NCBI GenBank assembly: GCA_017476005.1
Contig: JAFVEM010000016.1
Location: 1-64,000 of the forward strand
Source: Selenomonadaceae bacterium
Lineage (GTDB): Bacteria > Bacillota > Negativicutes > Selenomonadales > Selenomonadaceae
Direction: 5' to 3'
Length of the DNA stretch: 64,000 bases
The notes below the pieces were generated by a model. The model had not been told where the DNA came from. It saw nothing but the letters and a program-made list of their open reading frames with translations, and did not search any database. Each line of letters begins with the position of its first letter. Positions within the stretch are counted from its first letter, which is position 1. Position numbers and translations under genes: made by a program. Shown one piece after another: positions 43,131 to 51,887 of the stretch.

Positions 43131-43340
43131 TTATGCTACTCTGCTCTGACTGGCACGATACGCCGCCTTAGCCTCATTCAGGCTCATCGCGTTTGCTCCG
43201 CCGCGGTAGTCGGGATGGGCAAACTGGTAGTTATCATCTTCCCATCCGCACACGTCGCAAATATCAAATTCGTGTCCAGCCTCAACCATGCCATCGCCGC
43301 AACAAGGGCAGGGAACTAGGGTTTCATGCTCTTCCGCCAT
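43131..43340 (-). CDS. CPCC family cysteine-rich protein
   Basis: This 69-residue protein has the hallmark PCPCCGDGMVEAGHEFDICD, then VCGWEDDNYQFAHPDYRGGA, followed by NAMSLNEAKAAY. Four or more cysteines probably bind zinc (Cys_rich_CPCC, PF14206). It starts at the ATG at 43340 with ribosome site aaggagga and overlaps the end of the upstream toxin-like gene by 17 bp. The overlap suggests it is a partner, perhaps an immunity protein, which is inference. Confidence 0.82.
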   Translation of the reverse strand: MAEEHETLVPCPCCGDGMVEAGHEFDICDVCGWEDDNYQFAHPDYRGGANAMSLNEAKAAYRASQSRVA

Positions 43341-43686
43341 GTTCCAAATCCTCCTTTTTTTGCAACCAATAATAACGAATACCGTCTGATGGCTTGAACA
43401 TAGTGAATATGCCCTTGGCTGGCCGACCCTTGACAAAATCATTGCTACATATGTCGTAGCGAATGACAACGCCATCTTTGTCGATATGCCCGAGAATGTC
43501 TCCACCCACCGCCGACTCCGCCAGAGCAACCGCTTTTTCCTCATACTGTCTCGCCGTTAAACCTAAATACTGGAAACCGTGTTCTCTCCAGTGATTCATC
43601 AATTTTTGACGGCTCTTGAATCCACGTACCAGAAAACGATTATTGCCTGTAGGAAAAACGTCCGTATCGTTGTCGTTAATGGCCAT
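43324..43686 (-). CDS. Toxin-like small protein, possible stand-alone polymorphic toxin domain
   Basis: This 120-residue protein contains NHWREHGFQYLGLTARQYEE, then GDILGHIDKDGVVIRYDICS and ends in a KGIFTMFKPSDGIRYYWLQK stretch. The pattern (HW..HG, DGxxxRYD, FKPxDGxxYY) recalls C-terminal toxin modules of polymorphic toxins, but without the large delivery protein. It has a ribosome site, aaaggaaa, no signal peptide, and overlaps the CPCC gene. The assignment is by pattern only; it may have another role. Confidence 0.5.
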   Translation of the reverse strand: MAINDNDTDVFPTGNNRFLVRGFKSRQKLMNHWREHGFQYLGLTARQYEEKAVALAESAVGGDILGHIDKDGVVIRYDICSNDFVKGRPAKGIFTMFKPSDGIRYYWLQKKEDLEHGGRA

Positions 43687-43727
43687 AAACTTATTTCCTT
43701 TTCAACATATCTGTCATTAAACGAGTA

Positions 43728-43736
43728 TGTTATAAT
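43728..43736 (+). promoter_or_regulatory. Extended -10 promoter of the transglycosylase gene
   Basis: TGtTATAAT lies 34 bp upstream of the start codon at 43770. No good -35 was found at the normal distance, but an extended -10 can work without it. The strong ribosome site aaaaggag follows. Confidence 0.5.
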
Positions 43737-43769
43737 GCAATCAAAACTGTTTAAAAGGAGCAAGCCCCC

Positions 43770-44600
43770 ATGACAAACCCAAAAGGTGCGCGACCCAGCC
43801 ATAAGGGCAGAAAACGTCGCCTAAATTTCAAGCGCTTATTTCTGTTCTGCATTTTATTAGGCGTTCTCTTTATCACCGCTTGTAGCGGTGCGGCACTGTG
43901 TTTGTTTGCGGACAGCGACGCCACAACCGAGCAGAAAGCCGCCGTTGCTTCTTTAGGTAGCCGCTTGGGGCGCATCATTTTCTTGCGCGATGCCGTGGAA
44001 AACAAATTGCAACGCCATGATTATACGACCATTGACCAAATGCCGCAATACCTAAAGAATGCAGTGGTGGCGGTGGAAGACAATCGTTTTTATGAACACC
44101 GGGGCTTTGACCTGACCGGCATCGCCAGAGCATCATTGGTTAATTTGCAAAAAGGAGAGGTCGCGGAGGGAGCCAGCACCATCACCCAGCAGTTGGTAAA
44201 AAATCTTTTTCTCTCCCCGGAACAAACCTTAGGGCGCAAGGCCGAAGAACTTTTATTGGCACTCGACATGGAAGCGCATTACGACAAGGAAGAAATTTTA
44301 GAGCTTTATCTCAACAGCATTTACTTCGGCTCAAATTTCTACGGCATCACCGCCGCCGCTCGCGGTTATTTTGGCAAAGAACCTAAGGACTTAAACCTAG
44401 CGGAGGCCGCACTGCTGGCAGGACTGCCCAACGCCCCTTCTCTGTATTCTCCCTATGTGGATTTTCTGCTGGCCAAGAAGCGACAGTTCGTCGTGCTGGA
44501 ATCAATGGTAGCTCACGGCTACCTCACCAAGAAAACCGCCGAGGATGCCAAGATAGAACCGCTGGAACTGGCCAAAAAAAATCCCCCCAAGGGGGAGTAG
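43770..44600 (+). CDS. Monofunctional peptidoglycan transglycosylase (GT51)
   Basis: This 276-residue GT51 protein polymerises lipid II into glycan strands at the outer face of the membrane. One membrane anchor (residues 24-48) is followed by the five GT51 motifs: VAVEDNRFYEHRG with the catalytic Glu, EGASTITQQLVKNL, RKAEELLLALDME, EILELYLNSIYFG and LAEAALLAGLPNAP. It ends soon after, without a transpeptidase domain, so unlike class A PBPs it is monofunctional. A terminator overlaps its stop codon. Confidence 0.92.
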   Translation: MTNPKGARPSHKGRKRRLNFKRLFLFCILLGVLFITACSGAALCLFADSDATTEQKAAVASLGSRLGRIIFLRDAVENKLQRHDYTTIDQMPQYLKNAVVAVEDNRFYEHRGFDLTGIARASLVNLQKGEVAEGASTITQQLVKNLFLSPEQTLGRKAEELLLALDMEAHYDKEEILELYLNSIYFGSNFYGITAAARGYFGKEPKDLNLAEAALLAGLPNAPSLYSPYVDFLLAKKRQFVVLESMVAHGYLTKKTAEDAKIEPLELAKKNPPKGE

Positions 44601-44625
44601 CTCACGCTGAGGCGTGGGCTTTTTG
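44599..44625 (+). terminator. Terminator of the transglycosylase gene
   Basis: agctcacgc (44599-44607) pairs with gcgtgggct (44612-44620), followed by TTTTT. The stem begins inside the stop codon. Confidence 0.75.
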
Positions 44626-44643
44626 ATTTTGCAAAAATCCGTC

Positions 44644-44672
44644 TGGCAAAAACCCGTACATGAGGTTATAAT
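44644..44672 (+). promoter_or_regulatory. Probable promoter of the GT2-recJ unit
   Basis: TATAAT (44667-44672) with a weak TGGCAA (44644-44649) 17 bp upstream, 38 bp before the GT2 start. Confidence 0.45.
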
Positions 44673-44709
44673 GGGAGCCAACAGAAACTTAACGGGGGGA
44701 ACCGCTATA

Positions 44710-45678
44710 ATGAAAAAAATTTCCCTCGTTGTACCCGTTTACAACGAGGAGGACAACATAGAACATTTTACCGCCAAGGTAAAGGAAGTCATGTCGGCGC
44801 AAAAGTATGATTATGAGCTTATCTTTGTGGATGACGGCTCCAAAGACCGTAGCCGCGAGATCTTGAGACGGCTGGAGCAGGATGATAAGCGCGTCTGCTC
44901 CATTTTTTTGGCCAAAAATTCCGGTCATCAACTGGCTCTTACCTGCGGCATGGATTACGCCGAGGGAGATGCGGTCATTACCATGGACGGCGATATGCAA
45001 CATCCGCCGGAGCTTTTGCCGGAGCTTATCGCCCGTTGGGAAAAAGGCGCGCAGGTGGTACAGACCATTCGTGAAACCACCGAGGGCGTCTCCCTCTTTA
45101 AACGCCTGACCTCTAAATATTACTACCGGCTGATGAATTTTTTGGCGGAGGTTCCCATTCGCGCCGGGGGGTCGGACTTCCGTCTGATGGACAGACAAGT
45201 GGTGCTGGAGTTCCGTCGCTACCGGGAACACGCTCGCTTTATTCGCGGCATTGTCGGCTCCATGGGGTATCGTCAGGAACTTTTTACCTTTGTGGCGCCC
45301 CAGCGTTTCGCCGGCACCTCCAAATTCTCTTTGCGGAAAATGCTTAACTTCGCCGTGGATGGGATTCTGGCTTACTCCCGCGTGCCTTTACGGATTTCGC
45401 TCTACGCCGGTTTTTTGCTGGGGTTTGCCAGCATACTTTACTTCATCAATGTTATTTACGAGCGTTACAGCGGCCAAACCGTGGAAGGCTGGGCTACCAT
45501 TGTGGGCATGATGCTACTGTTCGGCGGCATCCAGTTGGTCTTTTTGGGTATCATGGGGGAATATATCGGGAGAATTTTTGAAGAGGTAAAGGCTAGACCC
45601 CTATATTCTGTGGCTAGGCTTTCCCCCACATTGACGCCACGCAATAAACAGGAAGATGGGAACGTGCTTTATGGATAA
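44710..45678 (+). CDS. GT2 family polyprenyl-phosphate glycosyltransferase (DPM1/GtrB-like)
   Basis: This 322-residue enzyme has the GT2 catalytic domain (VVPVYNEEDNIEHF, IFVDDGSKDRSREIL, ITMDGDMQHPPELLPELI with the DxD) and two C-terminal membrane helices near residues 228-252 and 265-290. It ends with the GEYIGRIFEEVKARP tail common to undecaprenyl-phosphate sugar transferases. It likely loads a sugar onto the lipid carrier for surface polymers. I start at the ATG at 44710 after ggggggaa; a longer upstream frame is not supported. It overlaps recJ by 8 bp. Confidence 0.88.
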   Translation: MKKISLVVPVYNEEDNIEHFTAKVKEVMSAQKYDYELIFVDDGSKDRSREILRRLEQDDKRVCSIFLAKNSGHQLALTCGMDYAEGDAVITMDGDMQHPPELLPELIARWEKGAQVVQTIRETTEGVSLFKRLTSKYYYRLMNFLAEVPIRAGGSDFRLMDRQVVLEFRRYREHARFIRGIVGSMGYRQELFTFVAPQRFAGTSKFSLRKMLNFAVDGILAYSRVPLRISLYAGFLLGFASILYFINVIYERYSGQTVEGWATIVGMMLLFGGIQLVFLGIMGEYIGRIFEEVKARPLYSVARLSPTLTPRNKQEDGNVLYG

Positions 45679-47653
45679 AAAGTGGAAACTCTATGATTAT
45701 AGCGCTGAAAGGGTGGAGATTGAGGCTCTAGCCGCCGAGCTGGGGGAGTCAAAAATCATGGGGCGGCTCCTTTGGCATCGCCATATTCGCATCAAGGAAG
45801 AAGCCTTAGCCTTTCTCCAGCCGGAAACCCGGCAAGAATTTCACGACCCCTTTCTCCTGCGCGATATGGATAAAGCCGTCCGCCGACTCCAAAAAGCCAT
45901 TGCCGATGAGGAGAGCATCGTGGTCTATGGGGATTACGACGTGGATGGCATAACAGCCACCACCCTTTTGACCAAGAACCTCCGAGCTTTAGGCGCGAAA
46001 AAGGTTGATTTTTATATTCCCGACCGGCAAAGCGAGGGTTACGGACTTAACGCCGAGGCGCTGACCAAGCTGGCTGAAGAATATTCGCTTTTGGTATCGG
46101 TAGATTGCGGCATCGCCTCCGTAGAGGACGTGGCCGCCATAAAGGATAAACTGGACGTTATAATAACCGACCATCACCTGCCGGGGGAGGAATTGCCGCC
46201 GGCTGTGGCCGTAGTGAATCCTCATCGCGAGGATTGCCCCTATCCCTGTAAATATTTAGCCGGCGTCGGGGTGTCTTTTAAGCTCTGCCAAGGGTTGTGG
46301 CAAAAATTGCGCGGCGTTCATTACACGGGGGATATGGATATAGTCGCCTTGGGTACCATCGCCGACATCGTCCCCCTATTGGGCGAGAATCGCAAAATAG
46401 CCAAGATGGGACTTAAGATAATGCCGGACACGACGAATCCGGGACTGGCGGCTTTAATCGACGTAGCTTGCCTGAGGGGAAAAAATATCGGTTCGGGGCA
46501 AGTGGGATTCCTCTTAGCGCCCAGACTGAACGCCGCCGGACGCATTGGCGACGCCAATCAAGGGGTAAAACTTTTACTCACGGAGGATAAGGGCGAGGCC
46601 TTAGAGATTGCCACCGCTCTGAACGAGGAAAACCTGCATAGGCAGGAAATAGAGCGCGACATTGTGGCCATGGCCGAGGAAAAAATGGCCGCTTTAAATA
46701 CCAATGATGCGCATTCCATCGTGGTGGATGGGGAGGATTGGCACCCCGGAGTTATCGGCATCGTGGCCTCGCGCCTAGTGGATAAATATTACCGCCCCTC
46801 CGTGGTCATTACCCGGGAGGGAGAAAACGGCAAAGGCTCCTGCCGTAGCATCAAAGGTTTTAACATATATGAAGCTCTGGACGCTTGTAAGGAATATCTC
46901 ACCGGCTTCGGCGGCCACTCCCAAGCGGCCGGCTTAAATCTCAAGACCGAAAATATTCCGGCTTTCCGGGAGGCGCTGGAAAAATATGCCGCCAGTCATC
47001 TCACCGCCGAAGATTTTACCCCTACCATTGACATCGAATTTCCCTTGCAACCTCAAGAGCTTACCCTAGAAATAGCGGAGGAAATCACCCGGCTGGAACC
47101 TTACGGCATGGGCAATCCCAAACCTCTGTTTGCCGCCTCCGCCGTTCTGGGCGTAAACGCCAGAGCTATCGGCAGGGACGAACAGCATCTGGCTTATGAC
47201 CTGCCCGGAGGGGAAGTGCCGGTTTCGGCCATCCTGTGGAATCAGGCCAGCTACGCCGGGGTAGTCACCGCCGAGCCAATGGACATAGTGTATGTACCCA
47301 AAGTCAACGAGTGGCAAGGAACGCTTTCCATCGAATGTTTTTTGGAGGAATTAACCCCCACCAAAGAAAATCGGGTTTTTCCCCAGCGAGAAATTTTAAA
47401 ACACATCTACATCTTCCTTAGGGAATTGCAGGAAAAACGGGGACACATCAACGGCGACAAGTGTACCCTCACGGTAAAATTTTCCCGGCGGCACCCCATT
47501 TCCCTCTATACCATGGAGTGCGCCCTGCAAATTTTCACGGAGTTGAATCTTTTGGGCAGGGACGAAGAAAATCGCTATATCCTCTTGCCTCCCCAACACA
47601 AAATGAATCTCATGGATTCGCCCTTGTTTCGGCGGCACCAAGAAAAATTTTAA
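45671..47653 (+). CDS. recJ: Single-stranded-DNA-specific exonuclease RecJ
   Basis: This 660-residue 5'-3' exonuclease acts in recombination and repair. DHH-domain motifs are YGDYDVDGITATTLL, VDCGIAS, IITDHHLPGEELP and the DHHA1 domain with GSCRSIKGFNIYEAL and GFGGHSQAAGL. An OB-fold region lies between residues about 450 and 560. The ATG at 45671 overlaps the end of the GT2 gene; the ribosome site is poor, so coupling is likely. The C-terminal extension after residue 570 is typical of Bacillota RecJ. Confidence 0.93.
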   Translation: MDKKWKLYDYSAERVEIEALAAELGESKIMGRLLWHRHIRIKEEALAFLQPETRQEFHDPFLLRDMDKAVRRLQKAIADEESIVVYGDYDVDGITATTLLTKNLRALGAKKVDFYIPDRQSEGYGLNAEALTKLAEEYSLLVSVDCGIASVEDVAAIKDKLDVIITDHHLPGEELPPAVAVVNPHREDCPYPCKYLAGVGVSFKLCQGLWQKLRGVHYTGDMDIVALGTIADIVPLLGENRKIAKMGLKIMPDTTNPGLAALIDVACLRGKNIGSGQVGFLLAPRLNAAGRIGDANQGVKLLLTEDKGEALEIATALNEENLHRQEIERDIVAMAEEKMAALNTNDAHSIVVDGEDWHPGVIGIVASRLVDKYYRPSVVITREGENGKGSCRSIKGFNIYEALDACKEYLTGFGGHSQAAGLNLKTENIPAFREALEKYAASHLTAEDFTPTIDIEFPLQPQELTLEIAEEITRLEPYGMGNPKPLFAASAVLGVNARAIGRDEQHLAYDLPGGEVPVSAILWNQASYAGVVTAEPMDIVYVPKVNEWQGTLSIECFLEELTPTKENRVFPQREILKHIYIFLRELQEKRGHINGDKCTLTVKFSRRHPISLYTMECALQIFTELNLLGRDEENRYILLPPQHKMNLMDSPLFRRHQEKF

Positions 47654-47659
47654 GCGGTC

Positions 47660-47688
47660 TTGAAAATTTTCCCCCTTTGTGTTATTTT
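47660..47688 (+). promoter_or_regulatory. Promoter of relA
   Basis: TTGAAA (47660-47665), a 17-bp spacer and TATTTT (47683-47688) lie 39 bp upstream of the relA start. Confidence 0.55.
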
Positions 47689-47727
47689 GTAGGATAAATG
47701 ATTTTATCCGAAAAAGGGGTGAAGCTG

Positions 47728-49941
47728 ATGAACGACTTGGAACGAGCTTCGGTGACTATCGACGACATCATAAGGGCAGTGCAAGGTTATCAACCGAAAG
47801 CCGATATTGACCTTATAAGGAGGGCTTACGCTCTCGCCGAGTCGGCTCATCGGGGGCAAACCAGAGTTTCGGGGGAAGCCTACATCATTCATCCCTTGCA
47901 TGTGGCCAAAATTCTTTGCGATTTTCACATCGACGACGTGACCATCAGCGCCGCCCTGCTTCATGACGTGGTGGAGGATACTACCTATACCTTGGAGGAA
48001 ATGCGAGAGCGTTTCGGCGCGGAGGTGGCCATGCTCATCGACGGCGTGACCAAACTCAGCCGCATCGAGTATAAATCCAAAGAAGAGCAGCAGCTGGAAA
48101 ATTATCGTAAGATGTTCCTCGCCATGGCTAAAGACATCAGGGTCATCGTCATCAAACTGGCGGATCGCCTCCACAATATGCGCACCCTAAAATACATGCC
48201 GGAGGACAAACAAAAGCGCATCGCTCAAGAAACCATCGAGGTCTATGCGCCGCTGGCCAACCGTTTGGGTATTTCCAACATTAAATGGGAGCTGGAGGAT
48301 TTATGCCTACGCTACCTAGAGCCTGAAACCTACTACGACCTAGTGGAGAGCGTCAAGCAAAAACGAGCGGAAAGGCAGGCTTTTATCGACCGTTGCATTG
48401 ACGAGATACGCCAAAAACTCAAGGAGGCGCAAATCGAAGCGGAAATCAGCGGTCGCGCCAAGCACTTTTACAGCATCTACAAGAAGATGAAACGGGATCA
48501 AAAGGACATCAGCGAGATATACGACCTTTCCGCTGTCCGGGTACTGGTGGAGTCGGAAAAGGATTGCTATGGGGTCTTGGGGGTGATTCACGCCACTTGG
48601 AAGCCCATTCCCGGACGCTTCAAAGACTATATCGCCATGCCGAAAACCAACGGCTACCAATCCCTCCATACCACGGTCATGACCGAAGACTACCCCTTGG
48701 AAATACAGATTCGCACCACCAAGATGCACAAGGTATCGGAATACGGCATCGCCGCCCATTGGAAGTACAAAGAAACGGGACGTAGCGTAGGCGCCGTCAG
48801 CGACATGGATCAAAAAATGTCGTGGCTGAGGCAAATGGTCAGTCTGCAACAGGAATTGAGCGATTCCAAGGAGTACTTTGAAGCCTTAAAAGTGGATGTG
48901 TTCTCCGACGAGGTCTTTGTCTTTACCCCCAAGGGGGATGTGATCAATCTGCCCAAAGGTTCCGTGCCGCTGGATTTTGCCTATCGCATTCATACGGAAA
49001 TCGGCCATCATTGCGTGGGCGCCAAAGTCAACGGAAAAATCGTCCCCCTAGAGTATAAACTGCAAAACGGGGATATAGTGGCGGTCATCACCAGTAAAAC
49101 CACCGCCGGCCCCAGCCGGGATTGGCTAAACATCGTGGCCTCCTCGGAAACTCGCAGTAAGATTCGCTCTTGGTTTAAAAAAGAAAAGCGAGAAGAGAAT
49201 ATCGAGCGCGGCCGAGAAATTCTCATGCAAGAGGCCAAGCACCTAGGCTATAATCCCAAGGGGATTTTGCAGGACAGTTACCTGTTAAAAGTGGCGCAGA
49301 AGCTGAATATTCTCACCACGGACGATCTATTGGCTTCTTTAGGGTACGGCGGCTTGCCCTTTAACGGCATCTTGGCCAAACTCATCGAGCTGTACAAAAA
49401 AGATACTACCCCACCGCCGACGGAGGAGGCATCCAGACTCCTTAGCGAGCTGAGGCAGCCGCAACGCGCCGCCGGAAAAAAATCCAGTCATGGTATCTTG
49501 GTGGAAGGGGAAACTGGTTTTGCCGTGCGCCTCGCCCGATGTTGCAATCCCATTCCCGGCGACCCCATTACCGGCTACATCACCCGGGGACGCGGCGTGT
49601 CGGTACACCGCTCGGACTGCCCCAATATCTTAAACGACACGGAGTTTTCGCGCATGATCGACGTGAGTTGGGACGTGGCGCAGGGCGATACTTACACCGT
49701 GTATCTGGAGATTATCTGCAACGATCGCAGCGGCCTCTTGTCGGAAATCATGGCCATACCGGCGGAGATGAAGTTCAATATCAGCGCCGTCACCGCCAAG
49801 CCAAACAGACTCAATAAAACCTCGGTCATCCACTTGGGACTAAATGTCGCAAGTTCCACTCAAGTGACCCAGATTATTACGCGTCTGCGCCGCATGAAGG
49901 ATGTGTTCAGCGTGTCGCGCCGCATGGGCTTAGAGGACTAA
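47728..49941 (+). CDS. relA: Bifunctional (p)ppGpp synthase/hydrolase (RelA/SpoT)
   Basis: This 737-residue Rel protein makes and degrades the stringent alarmone. It has the HD hydrolase domain (HRGQTRVSGEAYIIHPL, AALLHDVVEDTTYTLEEM), the synthetase domain (YDLSAVRVLVESEKDCYG, FKDYIAMPKTNGYQSLHTTV), TGS (VFVFTPKGDVINLPKGSVPL), a middle region with ARCCNPIPGDPITGYITRGR and a C-terminal ACT domain. The complete HDxxED motif suggests hydrolase activity is intact. I start at the ATG at 47728, after aaaaaggggtgaag. It is followed by a Fur-family gene 19 bp on. Confidence 0.95.
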   Translation: MNDLERASVTIDDIIRAVQGYQPKADIDLIRRAYALAESAHRGQTRVSGEAYIIHPLHVAKILCDFHIDDVTISAALLHDVVEDTTYTLEEMRERFGAEVAMLIDGVTKLSRIEYKSKEEQQLENYRKMFLAMAKDIRVIVIKLADRLHNMRTLKYMPEDKQKRIAQETIEVYAPLANRLGISNIKWELEDLCLRYLEPETYYDLVESVKQKRAERQAFIDRCIDEIRQKLKEAQIEAEISGRAKHFYSIYKKMKRDQKDISEIYDLSAVRVLVESEKDCYGVLGVIHATWKPIPGRFKDYIAMPKTNGYQSLHTTVMTEDYPLEIQIRTTKMHKVSEYGIAAHWKYKETGRSVGAVSDMDQKMSWLRQMVSLQQELSDSKEYFEALKVDVFSDEVFVFTPKGDVINLPKGSVPLDFAYRIHTEIGHHCVGAKVNGKIVPLEYKLQNGDIVAVITSKTTAGPSRDWLNIVASSETRSKIRSWFKKEKREENIERGREILMQEAKHLGYNPKGILQDSYLLKVAQKLNILTTDDLLASLGYGGLPFNGILAKLIELYKKDTTPPPTEEASRLLSELRQPQRAAGKKSSHGILVEGETGFAVRLARCCNPIPGDPITGYITRGRGVSVHRSDCPNILNDTEFSRMIDVSWDVAQGDTYTVYLEIICNDRSGLLSEIMAIPAEMKFNISAVTAKPNRLNKTSVIHLGLNVASSTQVTQIITRLRRMKDVFSVSRRMGLED

Positions 49942-49960
49942 CCCCTAGGGAGGAGAAACC

Positions 49961-50407
49961 GTGCCTAATAATTTTACGCTGGAGGATTTAAAACAAAAAT
50001 TGCACGACGGTCAGCACAAACTGACCCCCCGGCGACAGCTGGTTTTACAGATAATACTGGACAGGCCGGGGGAGCATTTGAGCGCGGAGGACGTGCATTA
50101 TATACTGCGCGAGCAGAAATCGGAGATAGGGCTGGCCACGGTTTACCGCAGTCTGGAACTCCTCAGCGAGCTGGGGATTCTGCAAAAGATAGAATTTGGC
50201 GACGGATGCAGTCGGTACGAGCTAAACGCCACCGACCCCAGTACCCATCATCACCATCATCTGATCTGCGTCAAATGCGGCAAGGTAACGGAGTTCGACA
50301 AAGACCTGCTGGAGGACTTGGAAGCCCACATTGAAAAAAAATCCGGCTTTCATATTCTCGACCATCAGGTGAAATTCTTTGGTCTTTGTAAGGAGTGTCG
50401 GGAGTAG
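49961..50407 (+). CDS. Fur family transcriptional regulator
   Basis: This 148-residue regulator has the winged helix (LTPRRQLVLQIILDRPGEHL, LATVYRSLELLSELGIL) and the metal-binding dimerisation domain with the His-rich THHHHHLICVKCGKV and the second CKEC zinc pair at the C-terminus. It could be Fur, PerR or Zur; I cannot decide from sequence. It starts with GTG at 49961 after agggaggag. It lies between relA and hemZ, with only 1 bp to hemZ, so it is likely co-transcribed with that heme-pathway gene. Confidence 0.92.
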   Translation: MPNNFTLEDLKQKLHDGQHKLTPRRQLVLQIILDRPGEHLSAEDVHYILREQKSEIGLATVYRSLELLSELGILQKIEFGDGCSRYELNATDPSTHHHHHLICVKCGKVTEFDKDLLEDLEAHIEKKSGFHILDHQVKFFGLCKECRE

Positions 50408-50408
50408 T

Positions 50409-51887
50409 TTGGAACTTTTTATTAGGGGTTTTTCCCTAAACGATGATACCGAGGTTATGGTAAAGCTCTTTAAGGAGCTAATGAATCTCTTCGGCATTAA
50501 GACGGCCGAGGAGGGCATGTTCTTTCGGGTGCGGAACGAGGTGGCAGCCTCGCCCCTGCAAGTCACCACCACTTTAGTCATCGATAATGAGCCGCCGCTG
50601 ACCCAAAGCGCCGCCGCCCCGGCAGATGAAAAACCCAGCGGCGCCAAACACCGCCTTTTTAAACTGCATCTTTATCGTATCTTGCGCCAAAGATTCCAGC
50701 TAACGGCGGCGCCTTGGGGTATCCTCCATGGAGTGAGGCCGACCAAGATCGCGCATCGCTGGCTGGCGGCAGGGATGGAGGCTGAGGGAATAAAGGGGCG
50801 ACTTAAGCAGGATTACGCCTGTAGCGAGGCTAAAGCGGAACTACTTACCGCTATTGCCGTGAAGCAACTCCCCCTCATGGCTCTTTCCACGGAAAAAACC
50901 GTCAGCGTTTATGTGGGCATCCCCTTTTGCCTGAGCCGTTGTTTGTATTGCTCCTTCCCTTCCCATGTTTTGCCCGGAGAGCAGAAATTGACGGAATTTA
51001 TGAGGGTGTTCCTAAAAGACCTGACGGCGGCCAAAGAGCTTATCGACCAGTACGGATTTACGGTGCAAAGTATTTATGTGGGTGGGGGGACGCCGACCAG
51101 TCTTCCCGACCCCTTTTTTATTGCCATGCTGGAAGCGGTTTATCGGTCTTTCTACCATGAGGGATTGGCGGAATTTACCTTGGAGGCCGGTAGGCCGGAC
51201 AGCATGACGGAGGCGAAAATTTTGGCCATGGAACAGGCCAAAGTCACCCGGGTGAGCGTCAATCCTCAGACCATGAAGGCCGCAACCCTGCAACGAATCG
51301 GCCGCCGCCACTCGCCGGAGGATATTGTAGCCATGTATCGACGGCTCAGACAGACGAAAATTCCCCACATCAACATGGATGTTATTCTGGGACTGCCCGG
51401 GGAAACCGTAGGCGACGTTCGTGATACCATTGCCAAAGTGACGGCGCTAAATCCCGACGACATCACCCTCCACGCTTTGGCTATAAAAAAGGGTTCTAGG
51501 CTGAAACTATTGCTGGAGGAAAATGAGCAGACGGAACTACCCTCCGACGAAACCGTCCTAGAAATGGCGGCCTTCGCCCATGATTACCTGCGAAAGAGCG
51601 GCTACAGCCCCTATTACCTTTACCGTCAGGGCTACATGCGCGGCAATTTGGAGAATATCGGCTGGGCTAAACCGGGAGCCGAAAGCCTCTATAACATCGA
51701 GATTATCGAAGAAGCCCAGACCATTATCGGCCTCGGCGGAGCCGCTACCACCAAGGCCGTTGACCACAAAAACAAACGGATCCGAGCCGCCTTTCACCCC
51801 AAGGATTTAACCACTTATCTAAGGGATATCGATAGGTATATCGACAAGCGGCGGCAGGTGCTATGCGAAGTGTACGGCGAATCATAG
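50409..51887 (+). CDS. hemZ: Coproporphyrinogen dehydrogenase HemZ (radical SAM)
   Basis: This 492-residue radical SAM protein matches HemZ, an anaerobic coproporphyrinogen oxidase-like enzyme. The [4Fe-4S] motif is CLSRCLYC in IPFCLSRCLYCSFPSH (CxxxCxxC). SIYVGGGTPTSLPD and MDVILGLPGETVGDVRD are typical of the HemN/HemZ class. An N-terminal domain of about 160 residues precedes the barrel. I start it at the TTG at 50409, directly after the fur stop. It ends overlapping queE by 6 bp, convergently. True substrate is uncertain within this superfamily. Confidence 0.88.
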   Translation: MELFIRGFSLNDDTEVMVKLFKELMNLFGIKTAEEGMFFRVRNEVAASPLQVTTTLVIDNEPPLTQSAAAPADEKPSGAKHRLFKLHLYRILRQRFQLTAAPWGILHGVRPTKIAHRWLAAGMEAEGIKGRLKQDYACSEAKAELLTAIAVKQLPLMALSTEKTVSVYVGIPFCLSRCLYCSFPSHVLPGEQKLTEFMRVFLKDLTAAKELIDQYGFTVQSIYVGGGTPTSLPDPFFIAMLEAVYRSFYHEGLAEFTLEAGRPDSMTEAKILAMEQAKVTRVSVNPQTMKAATLQRIGRRHSPEDIVAMYRRLRQTKIPHINMDVILGLPGETVGDVRDTIAKVTALNPDDITLHALAIKKGSRLKLLLEENEQTELPSDETVLEMAAFAHDYLRKSGYSPYYLYRQGYMRGNLENIGWAKPGAESLYNIEIIEEAQTIIGLGGAATTKAVDHKNKRIRAAFHPKDLTTYLRDIDRYIDKRRQVLCEVYGES

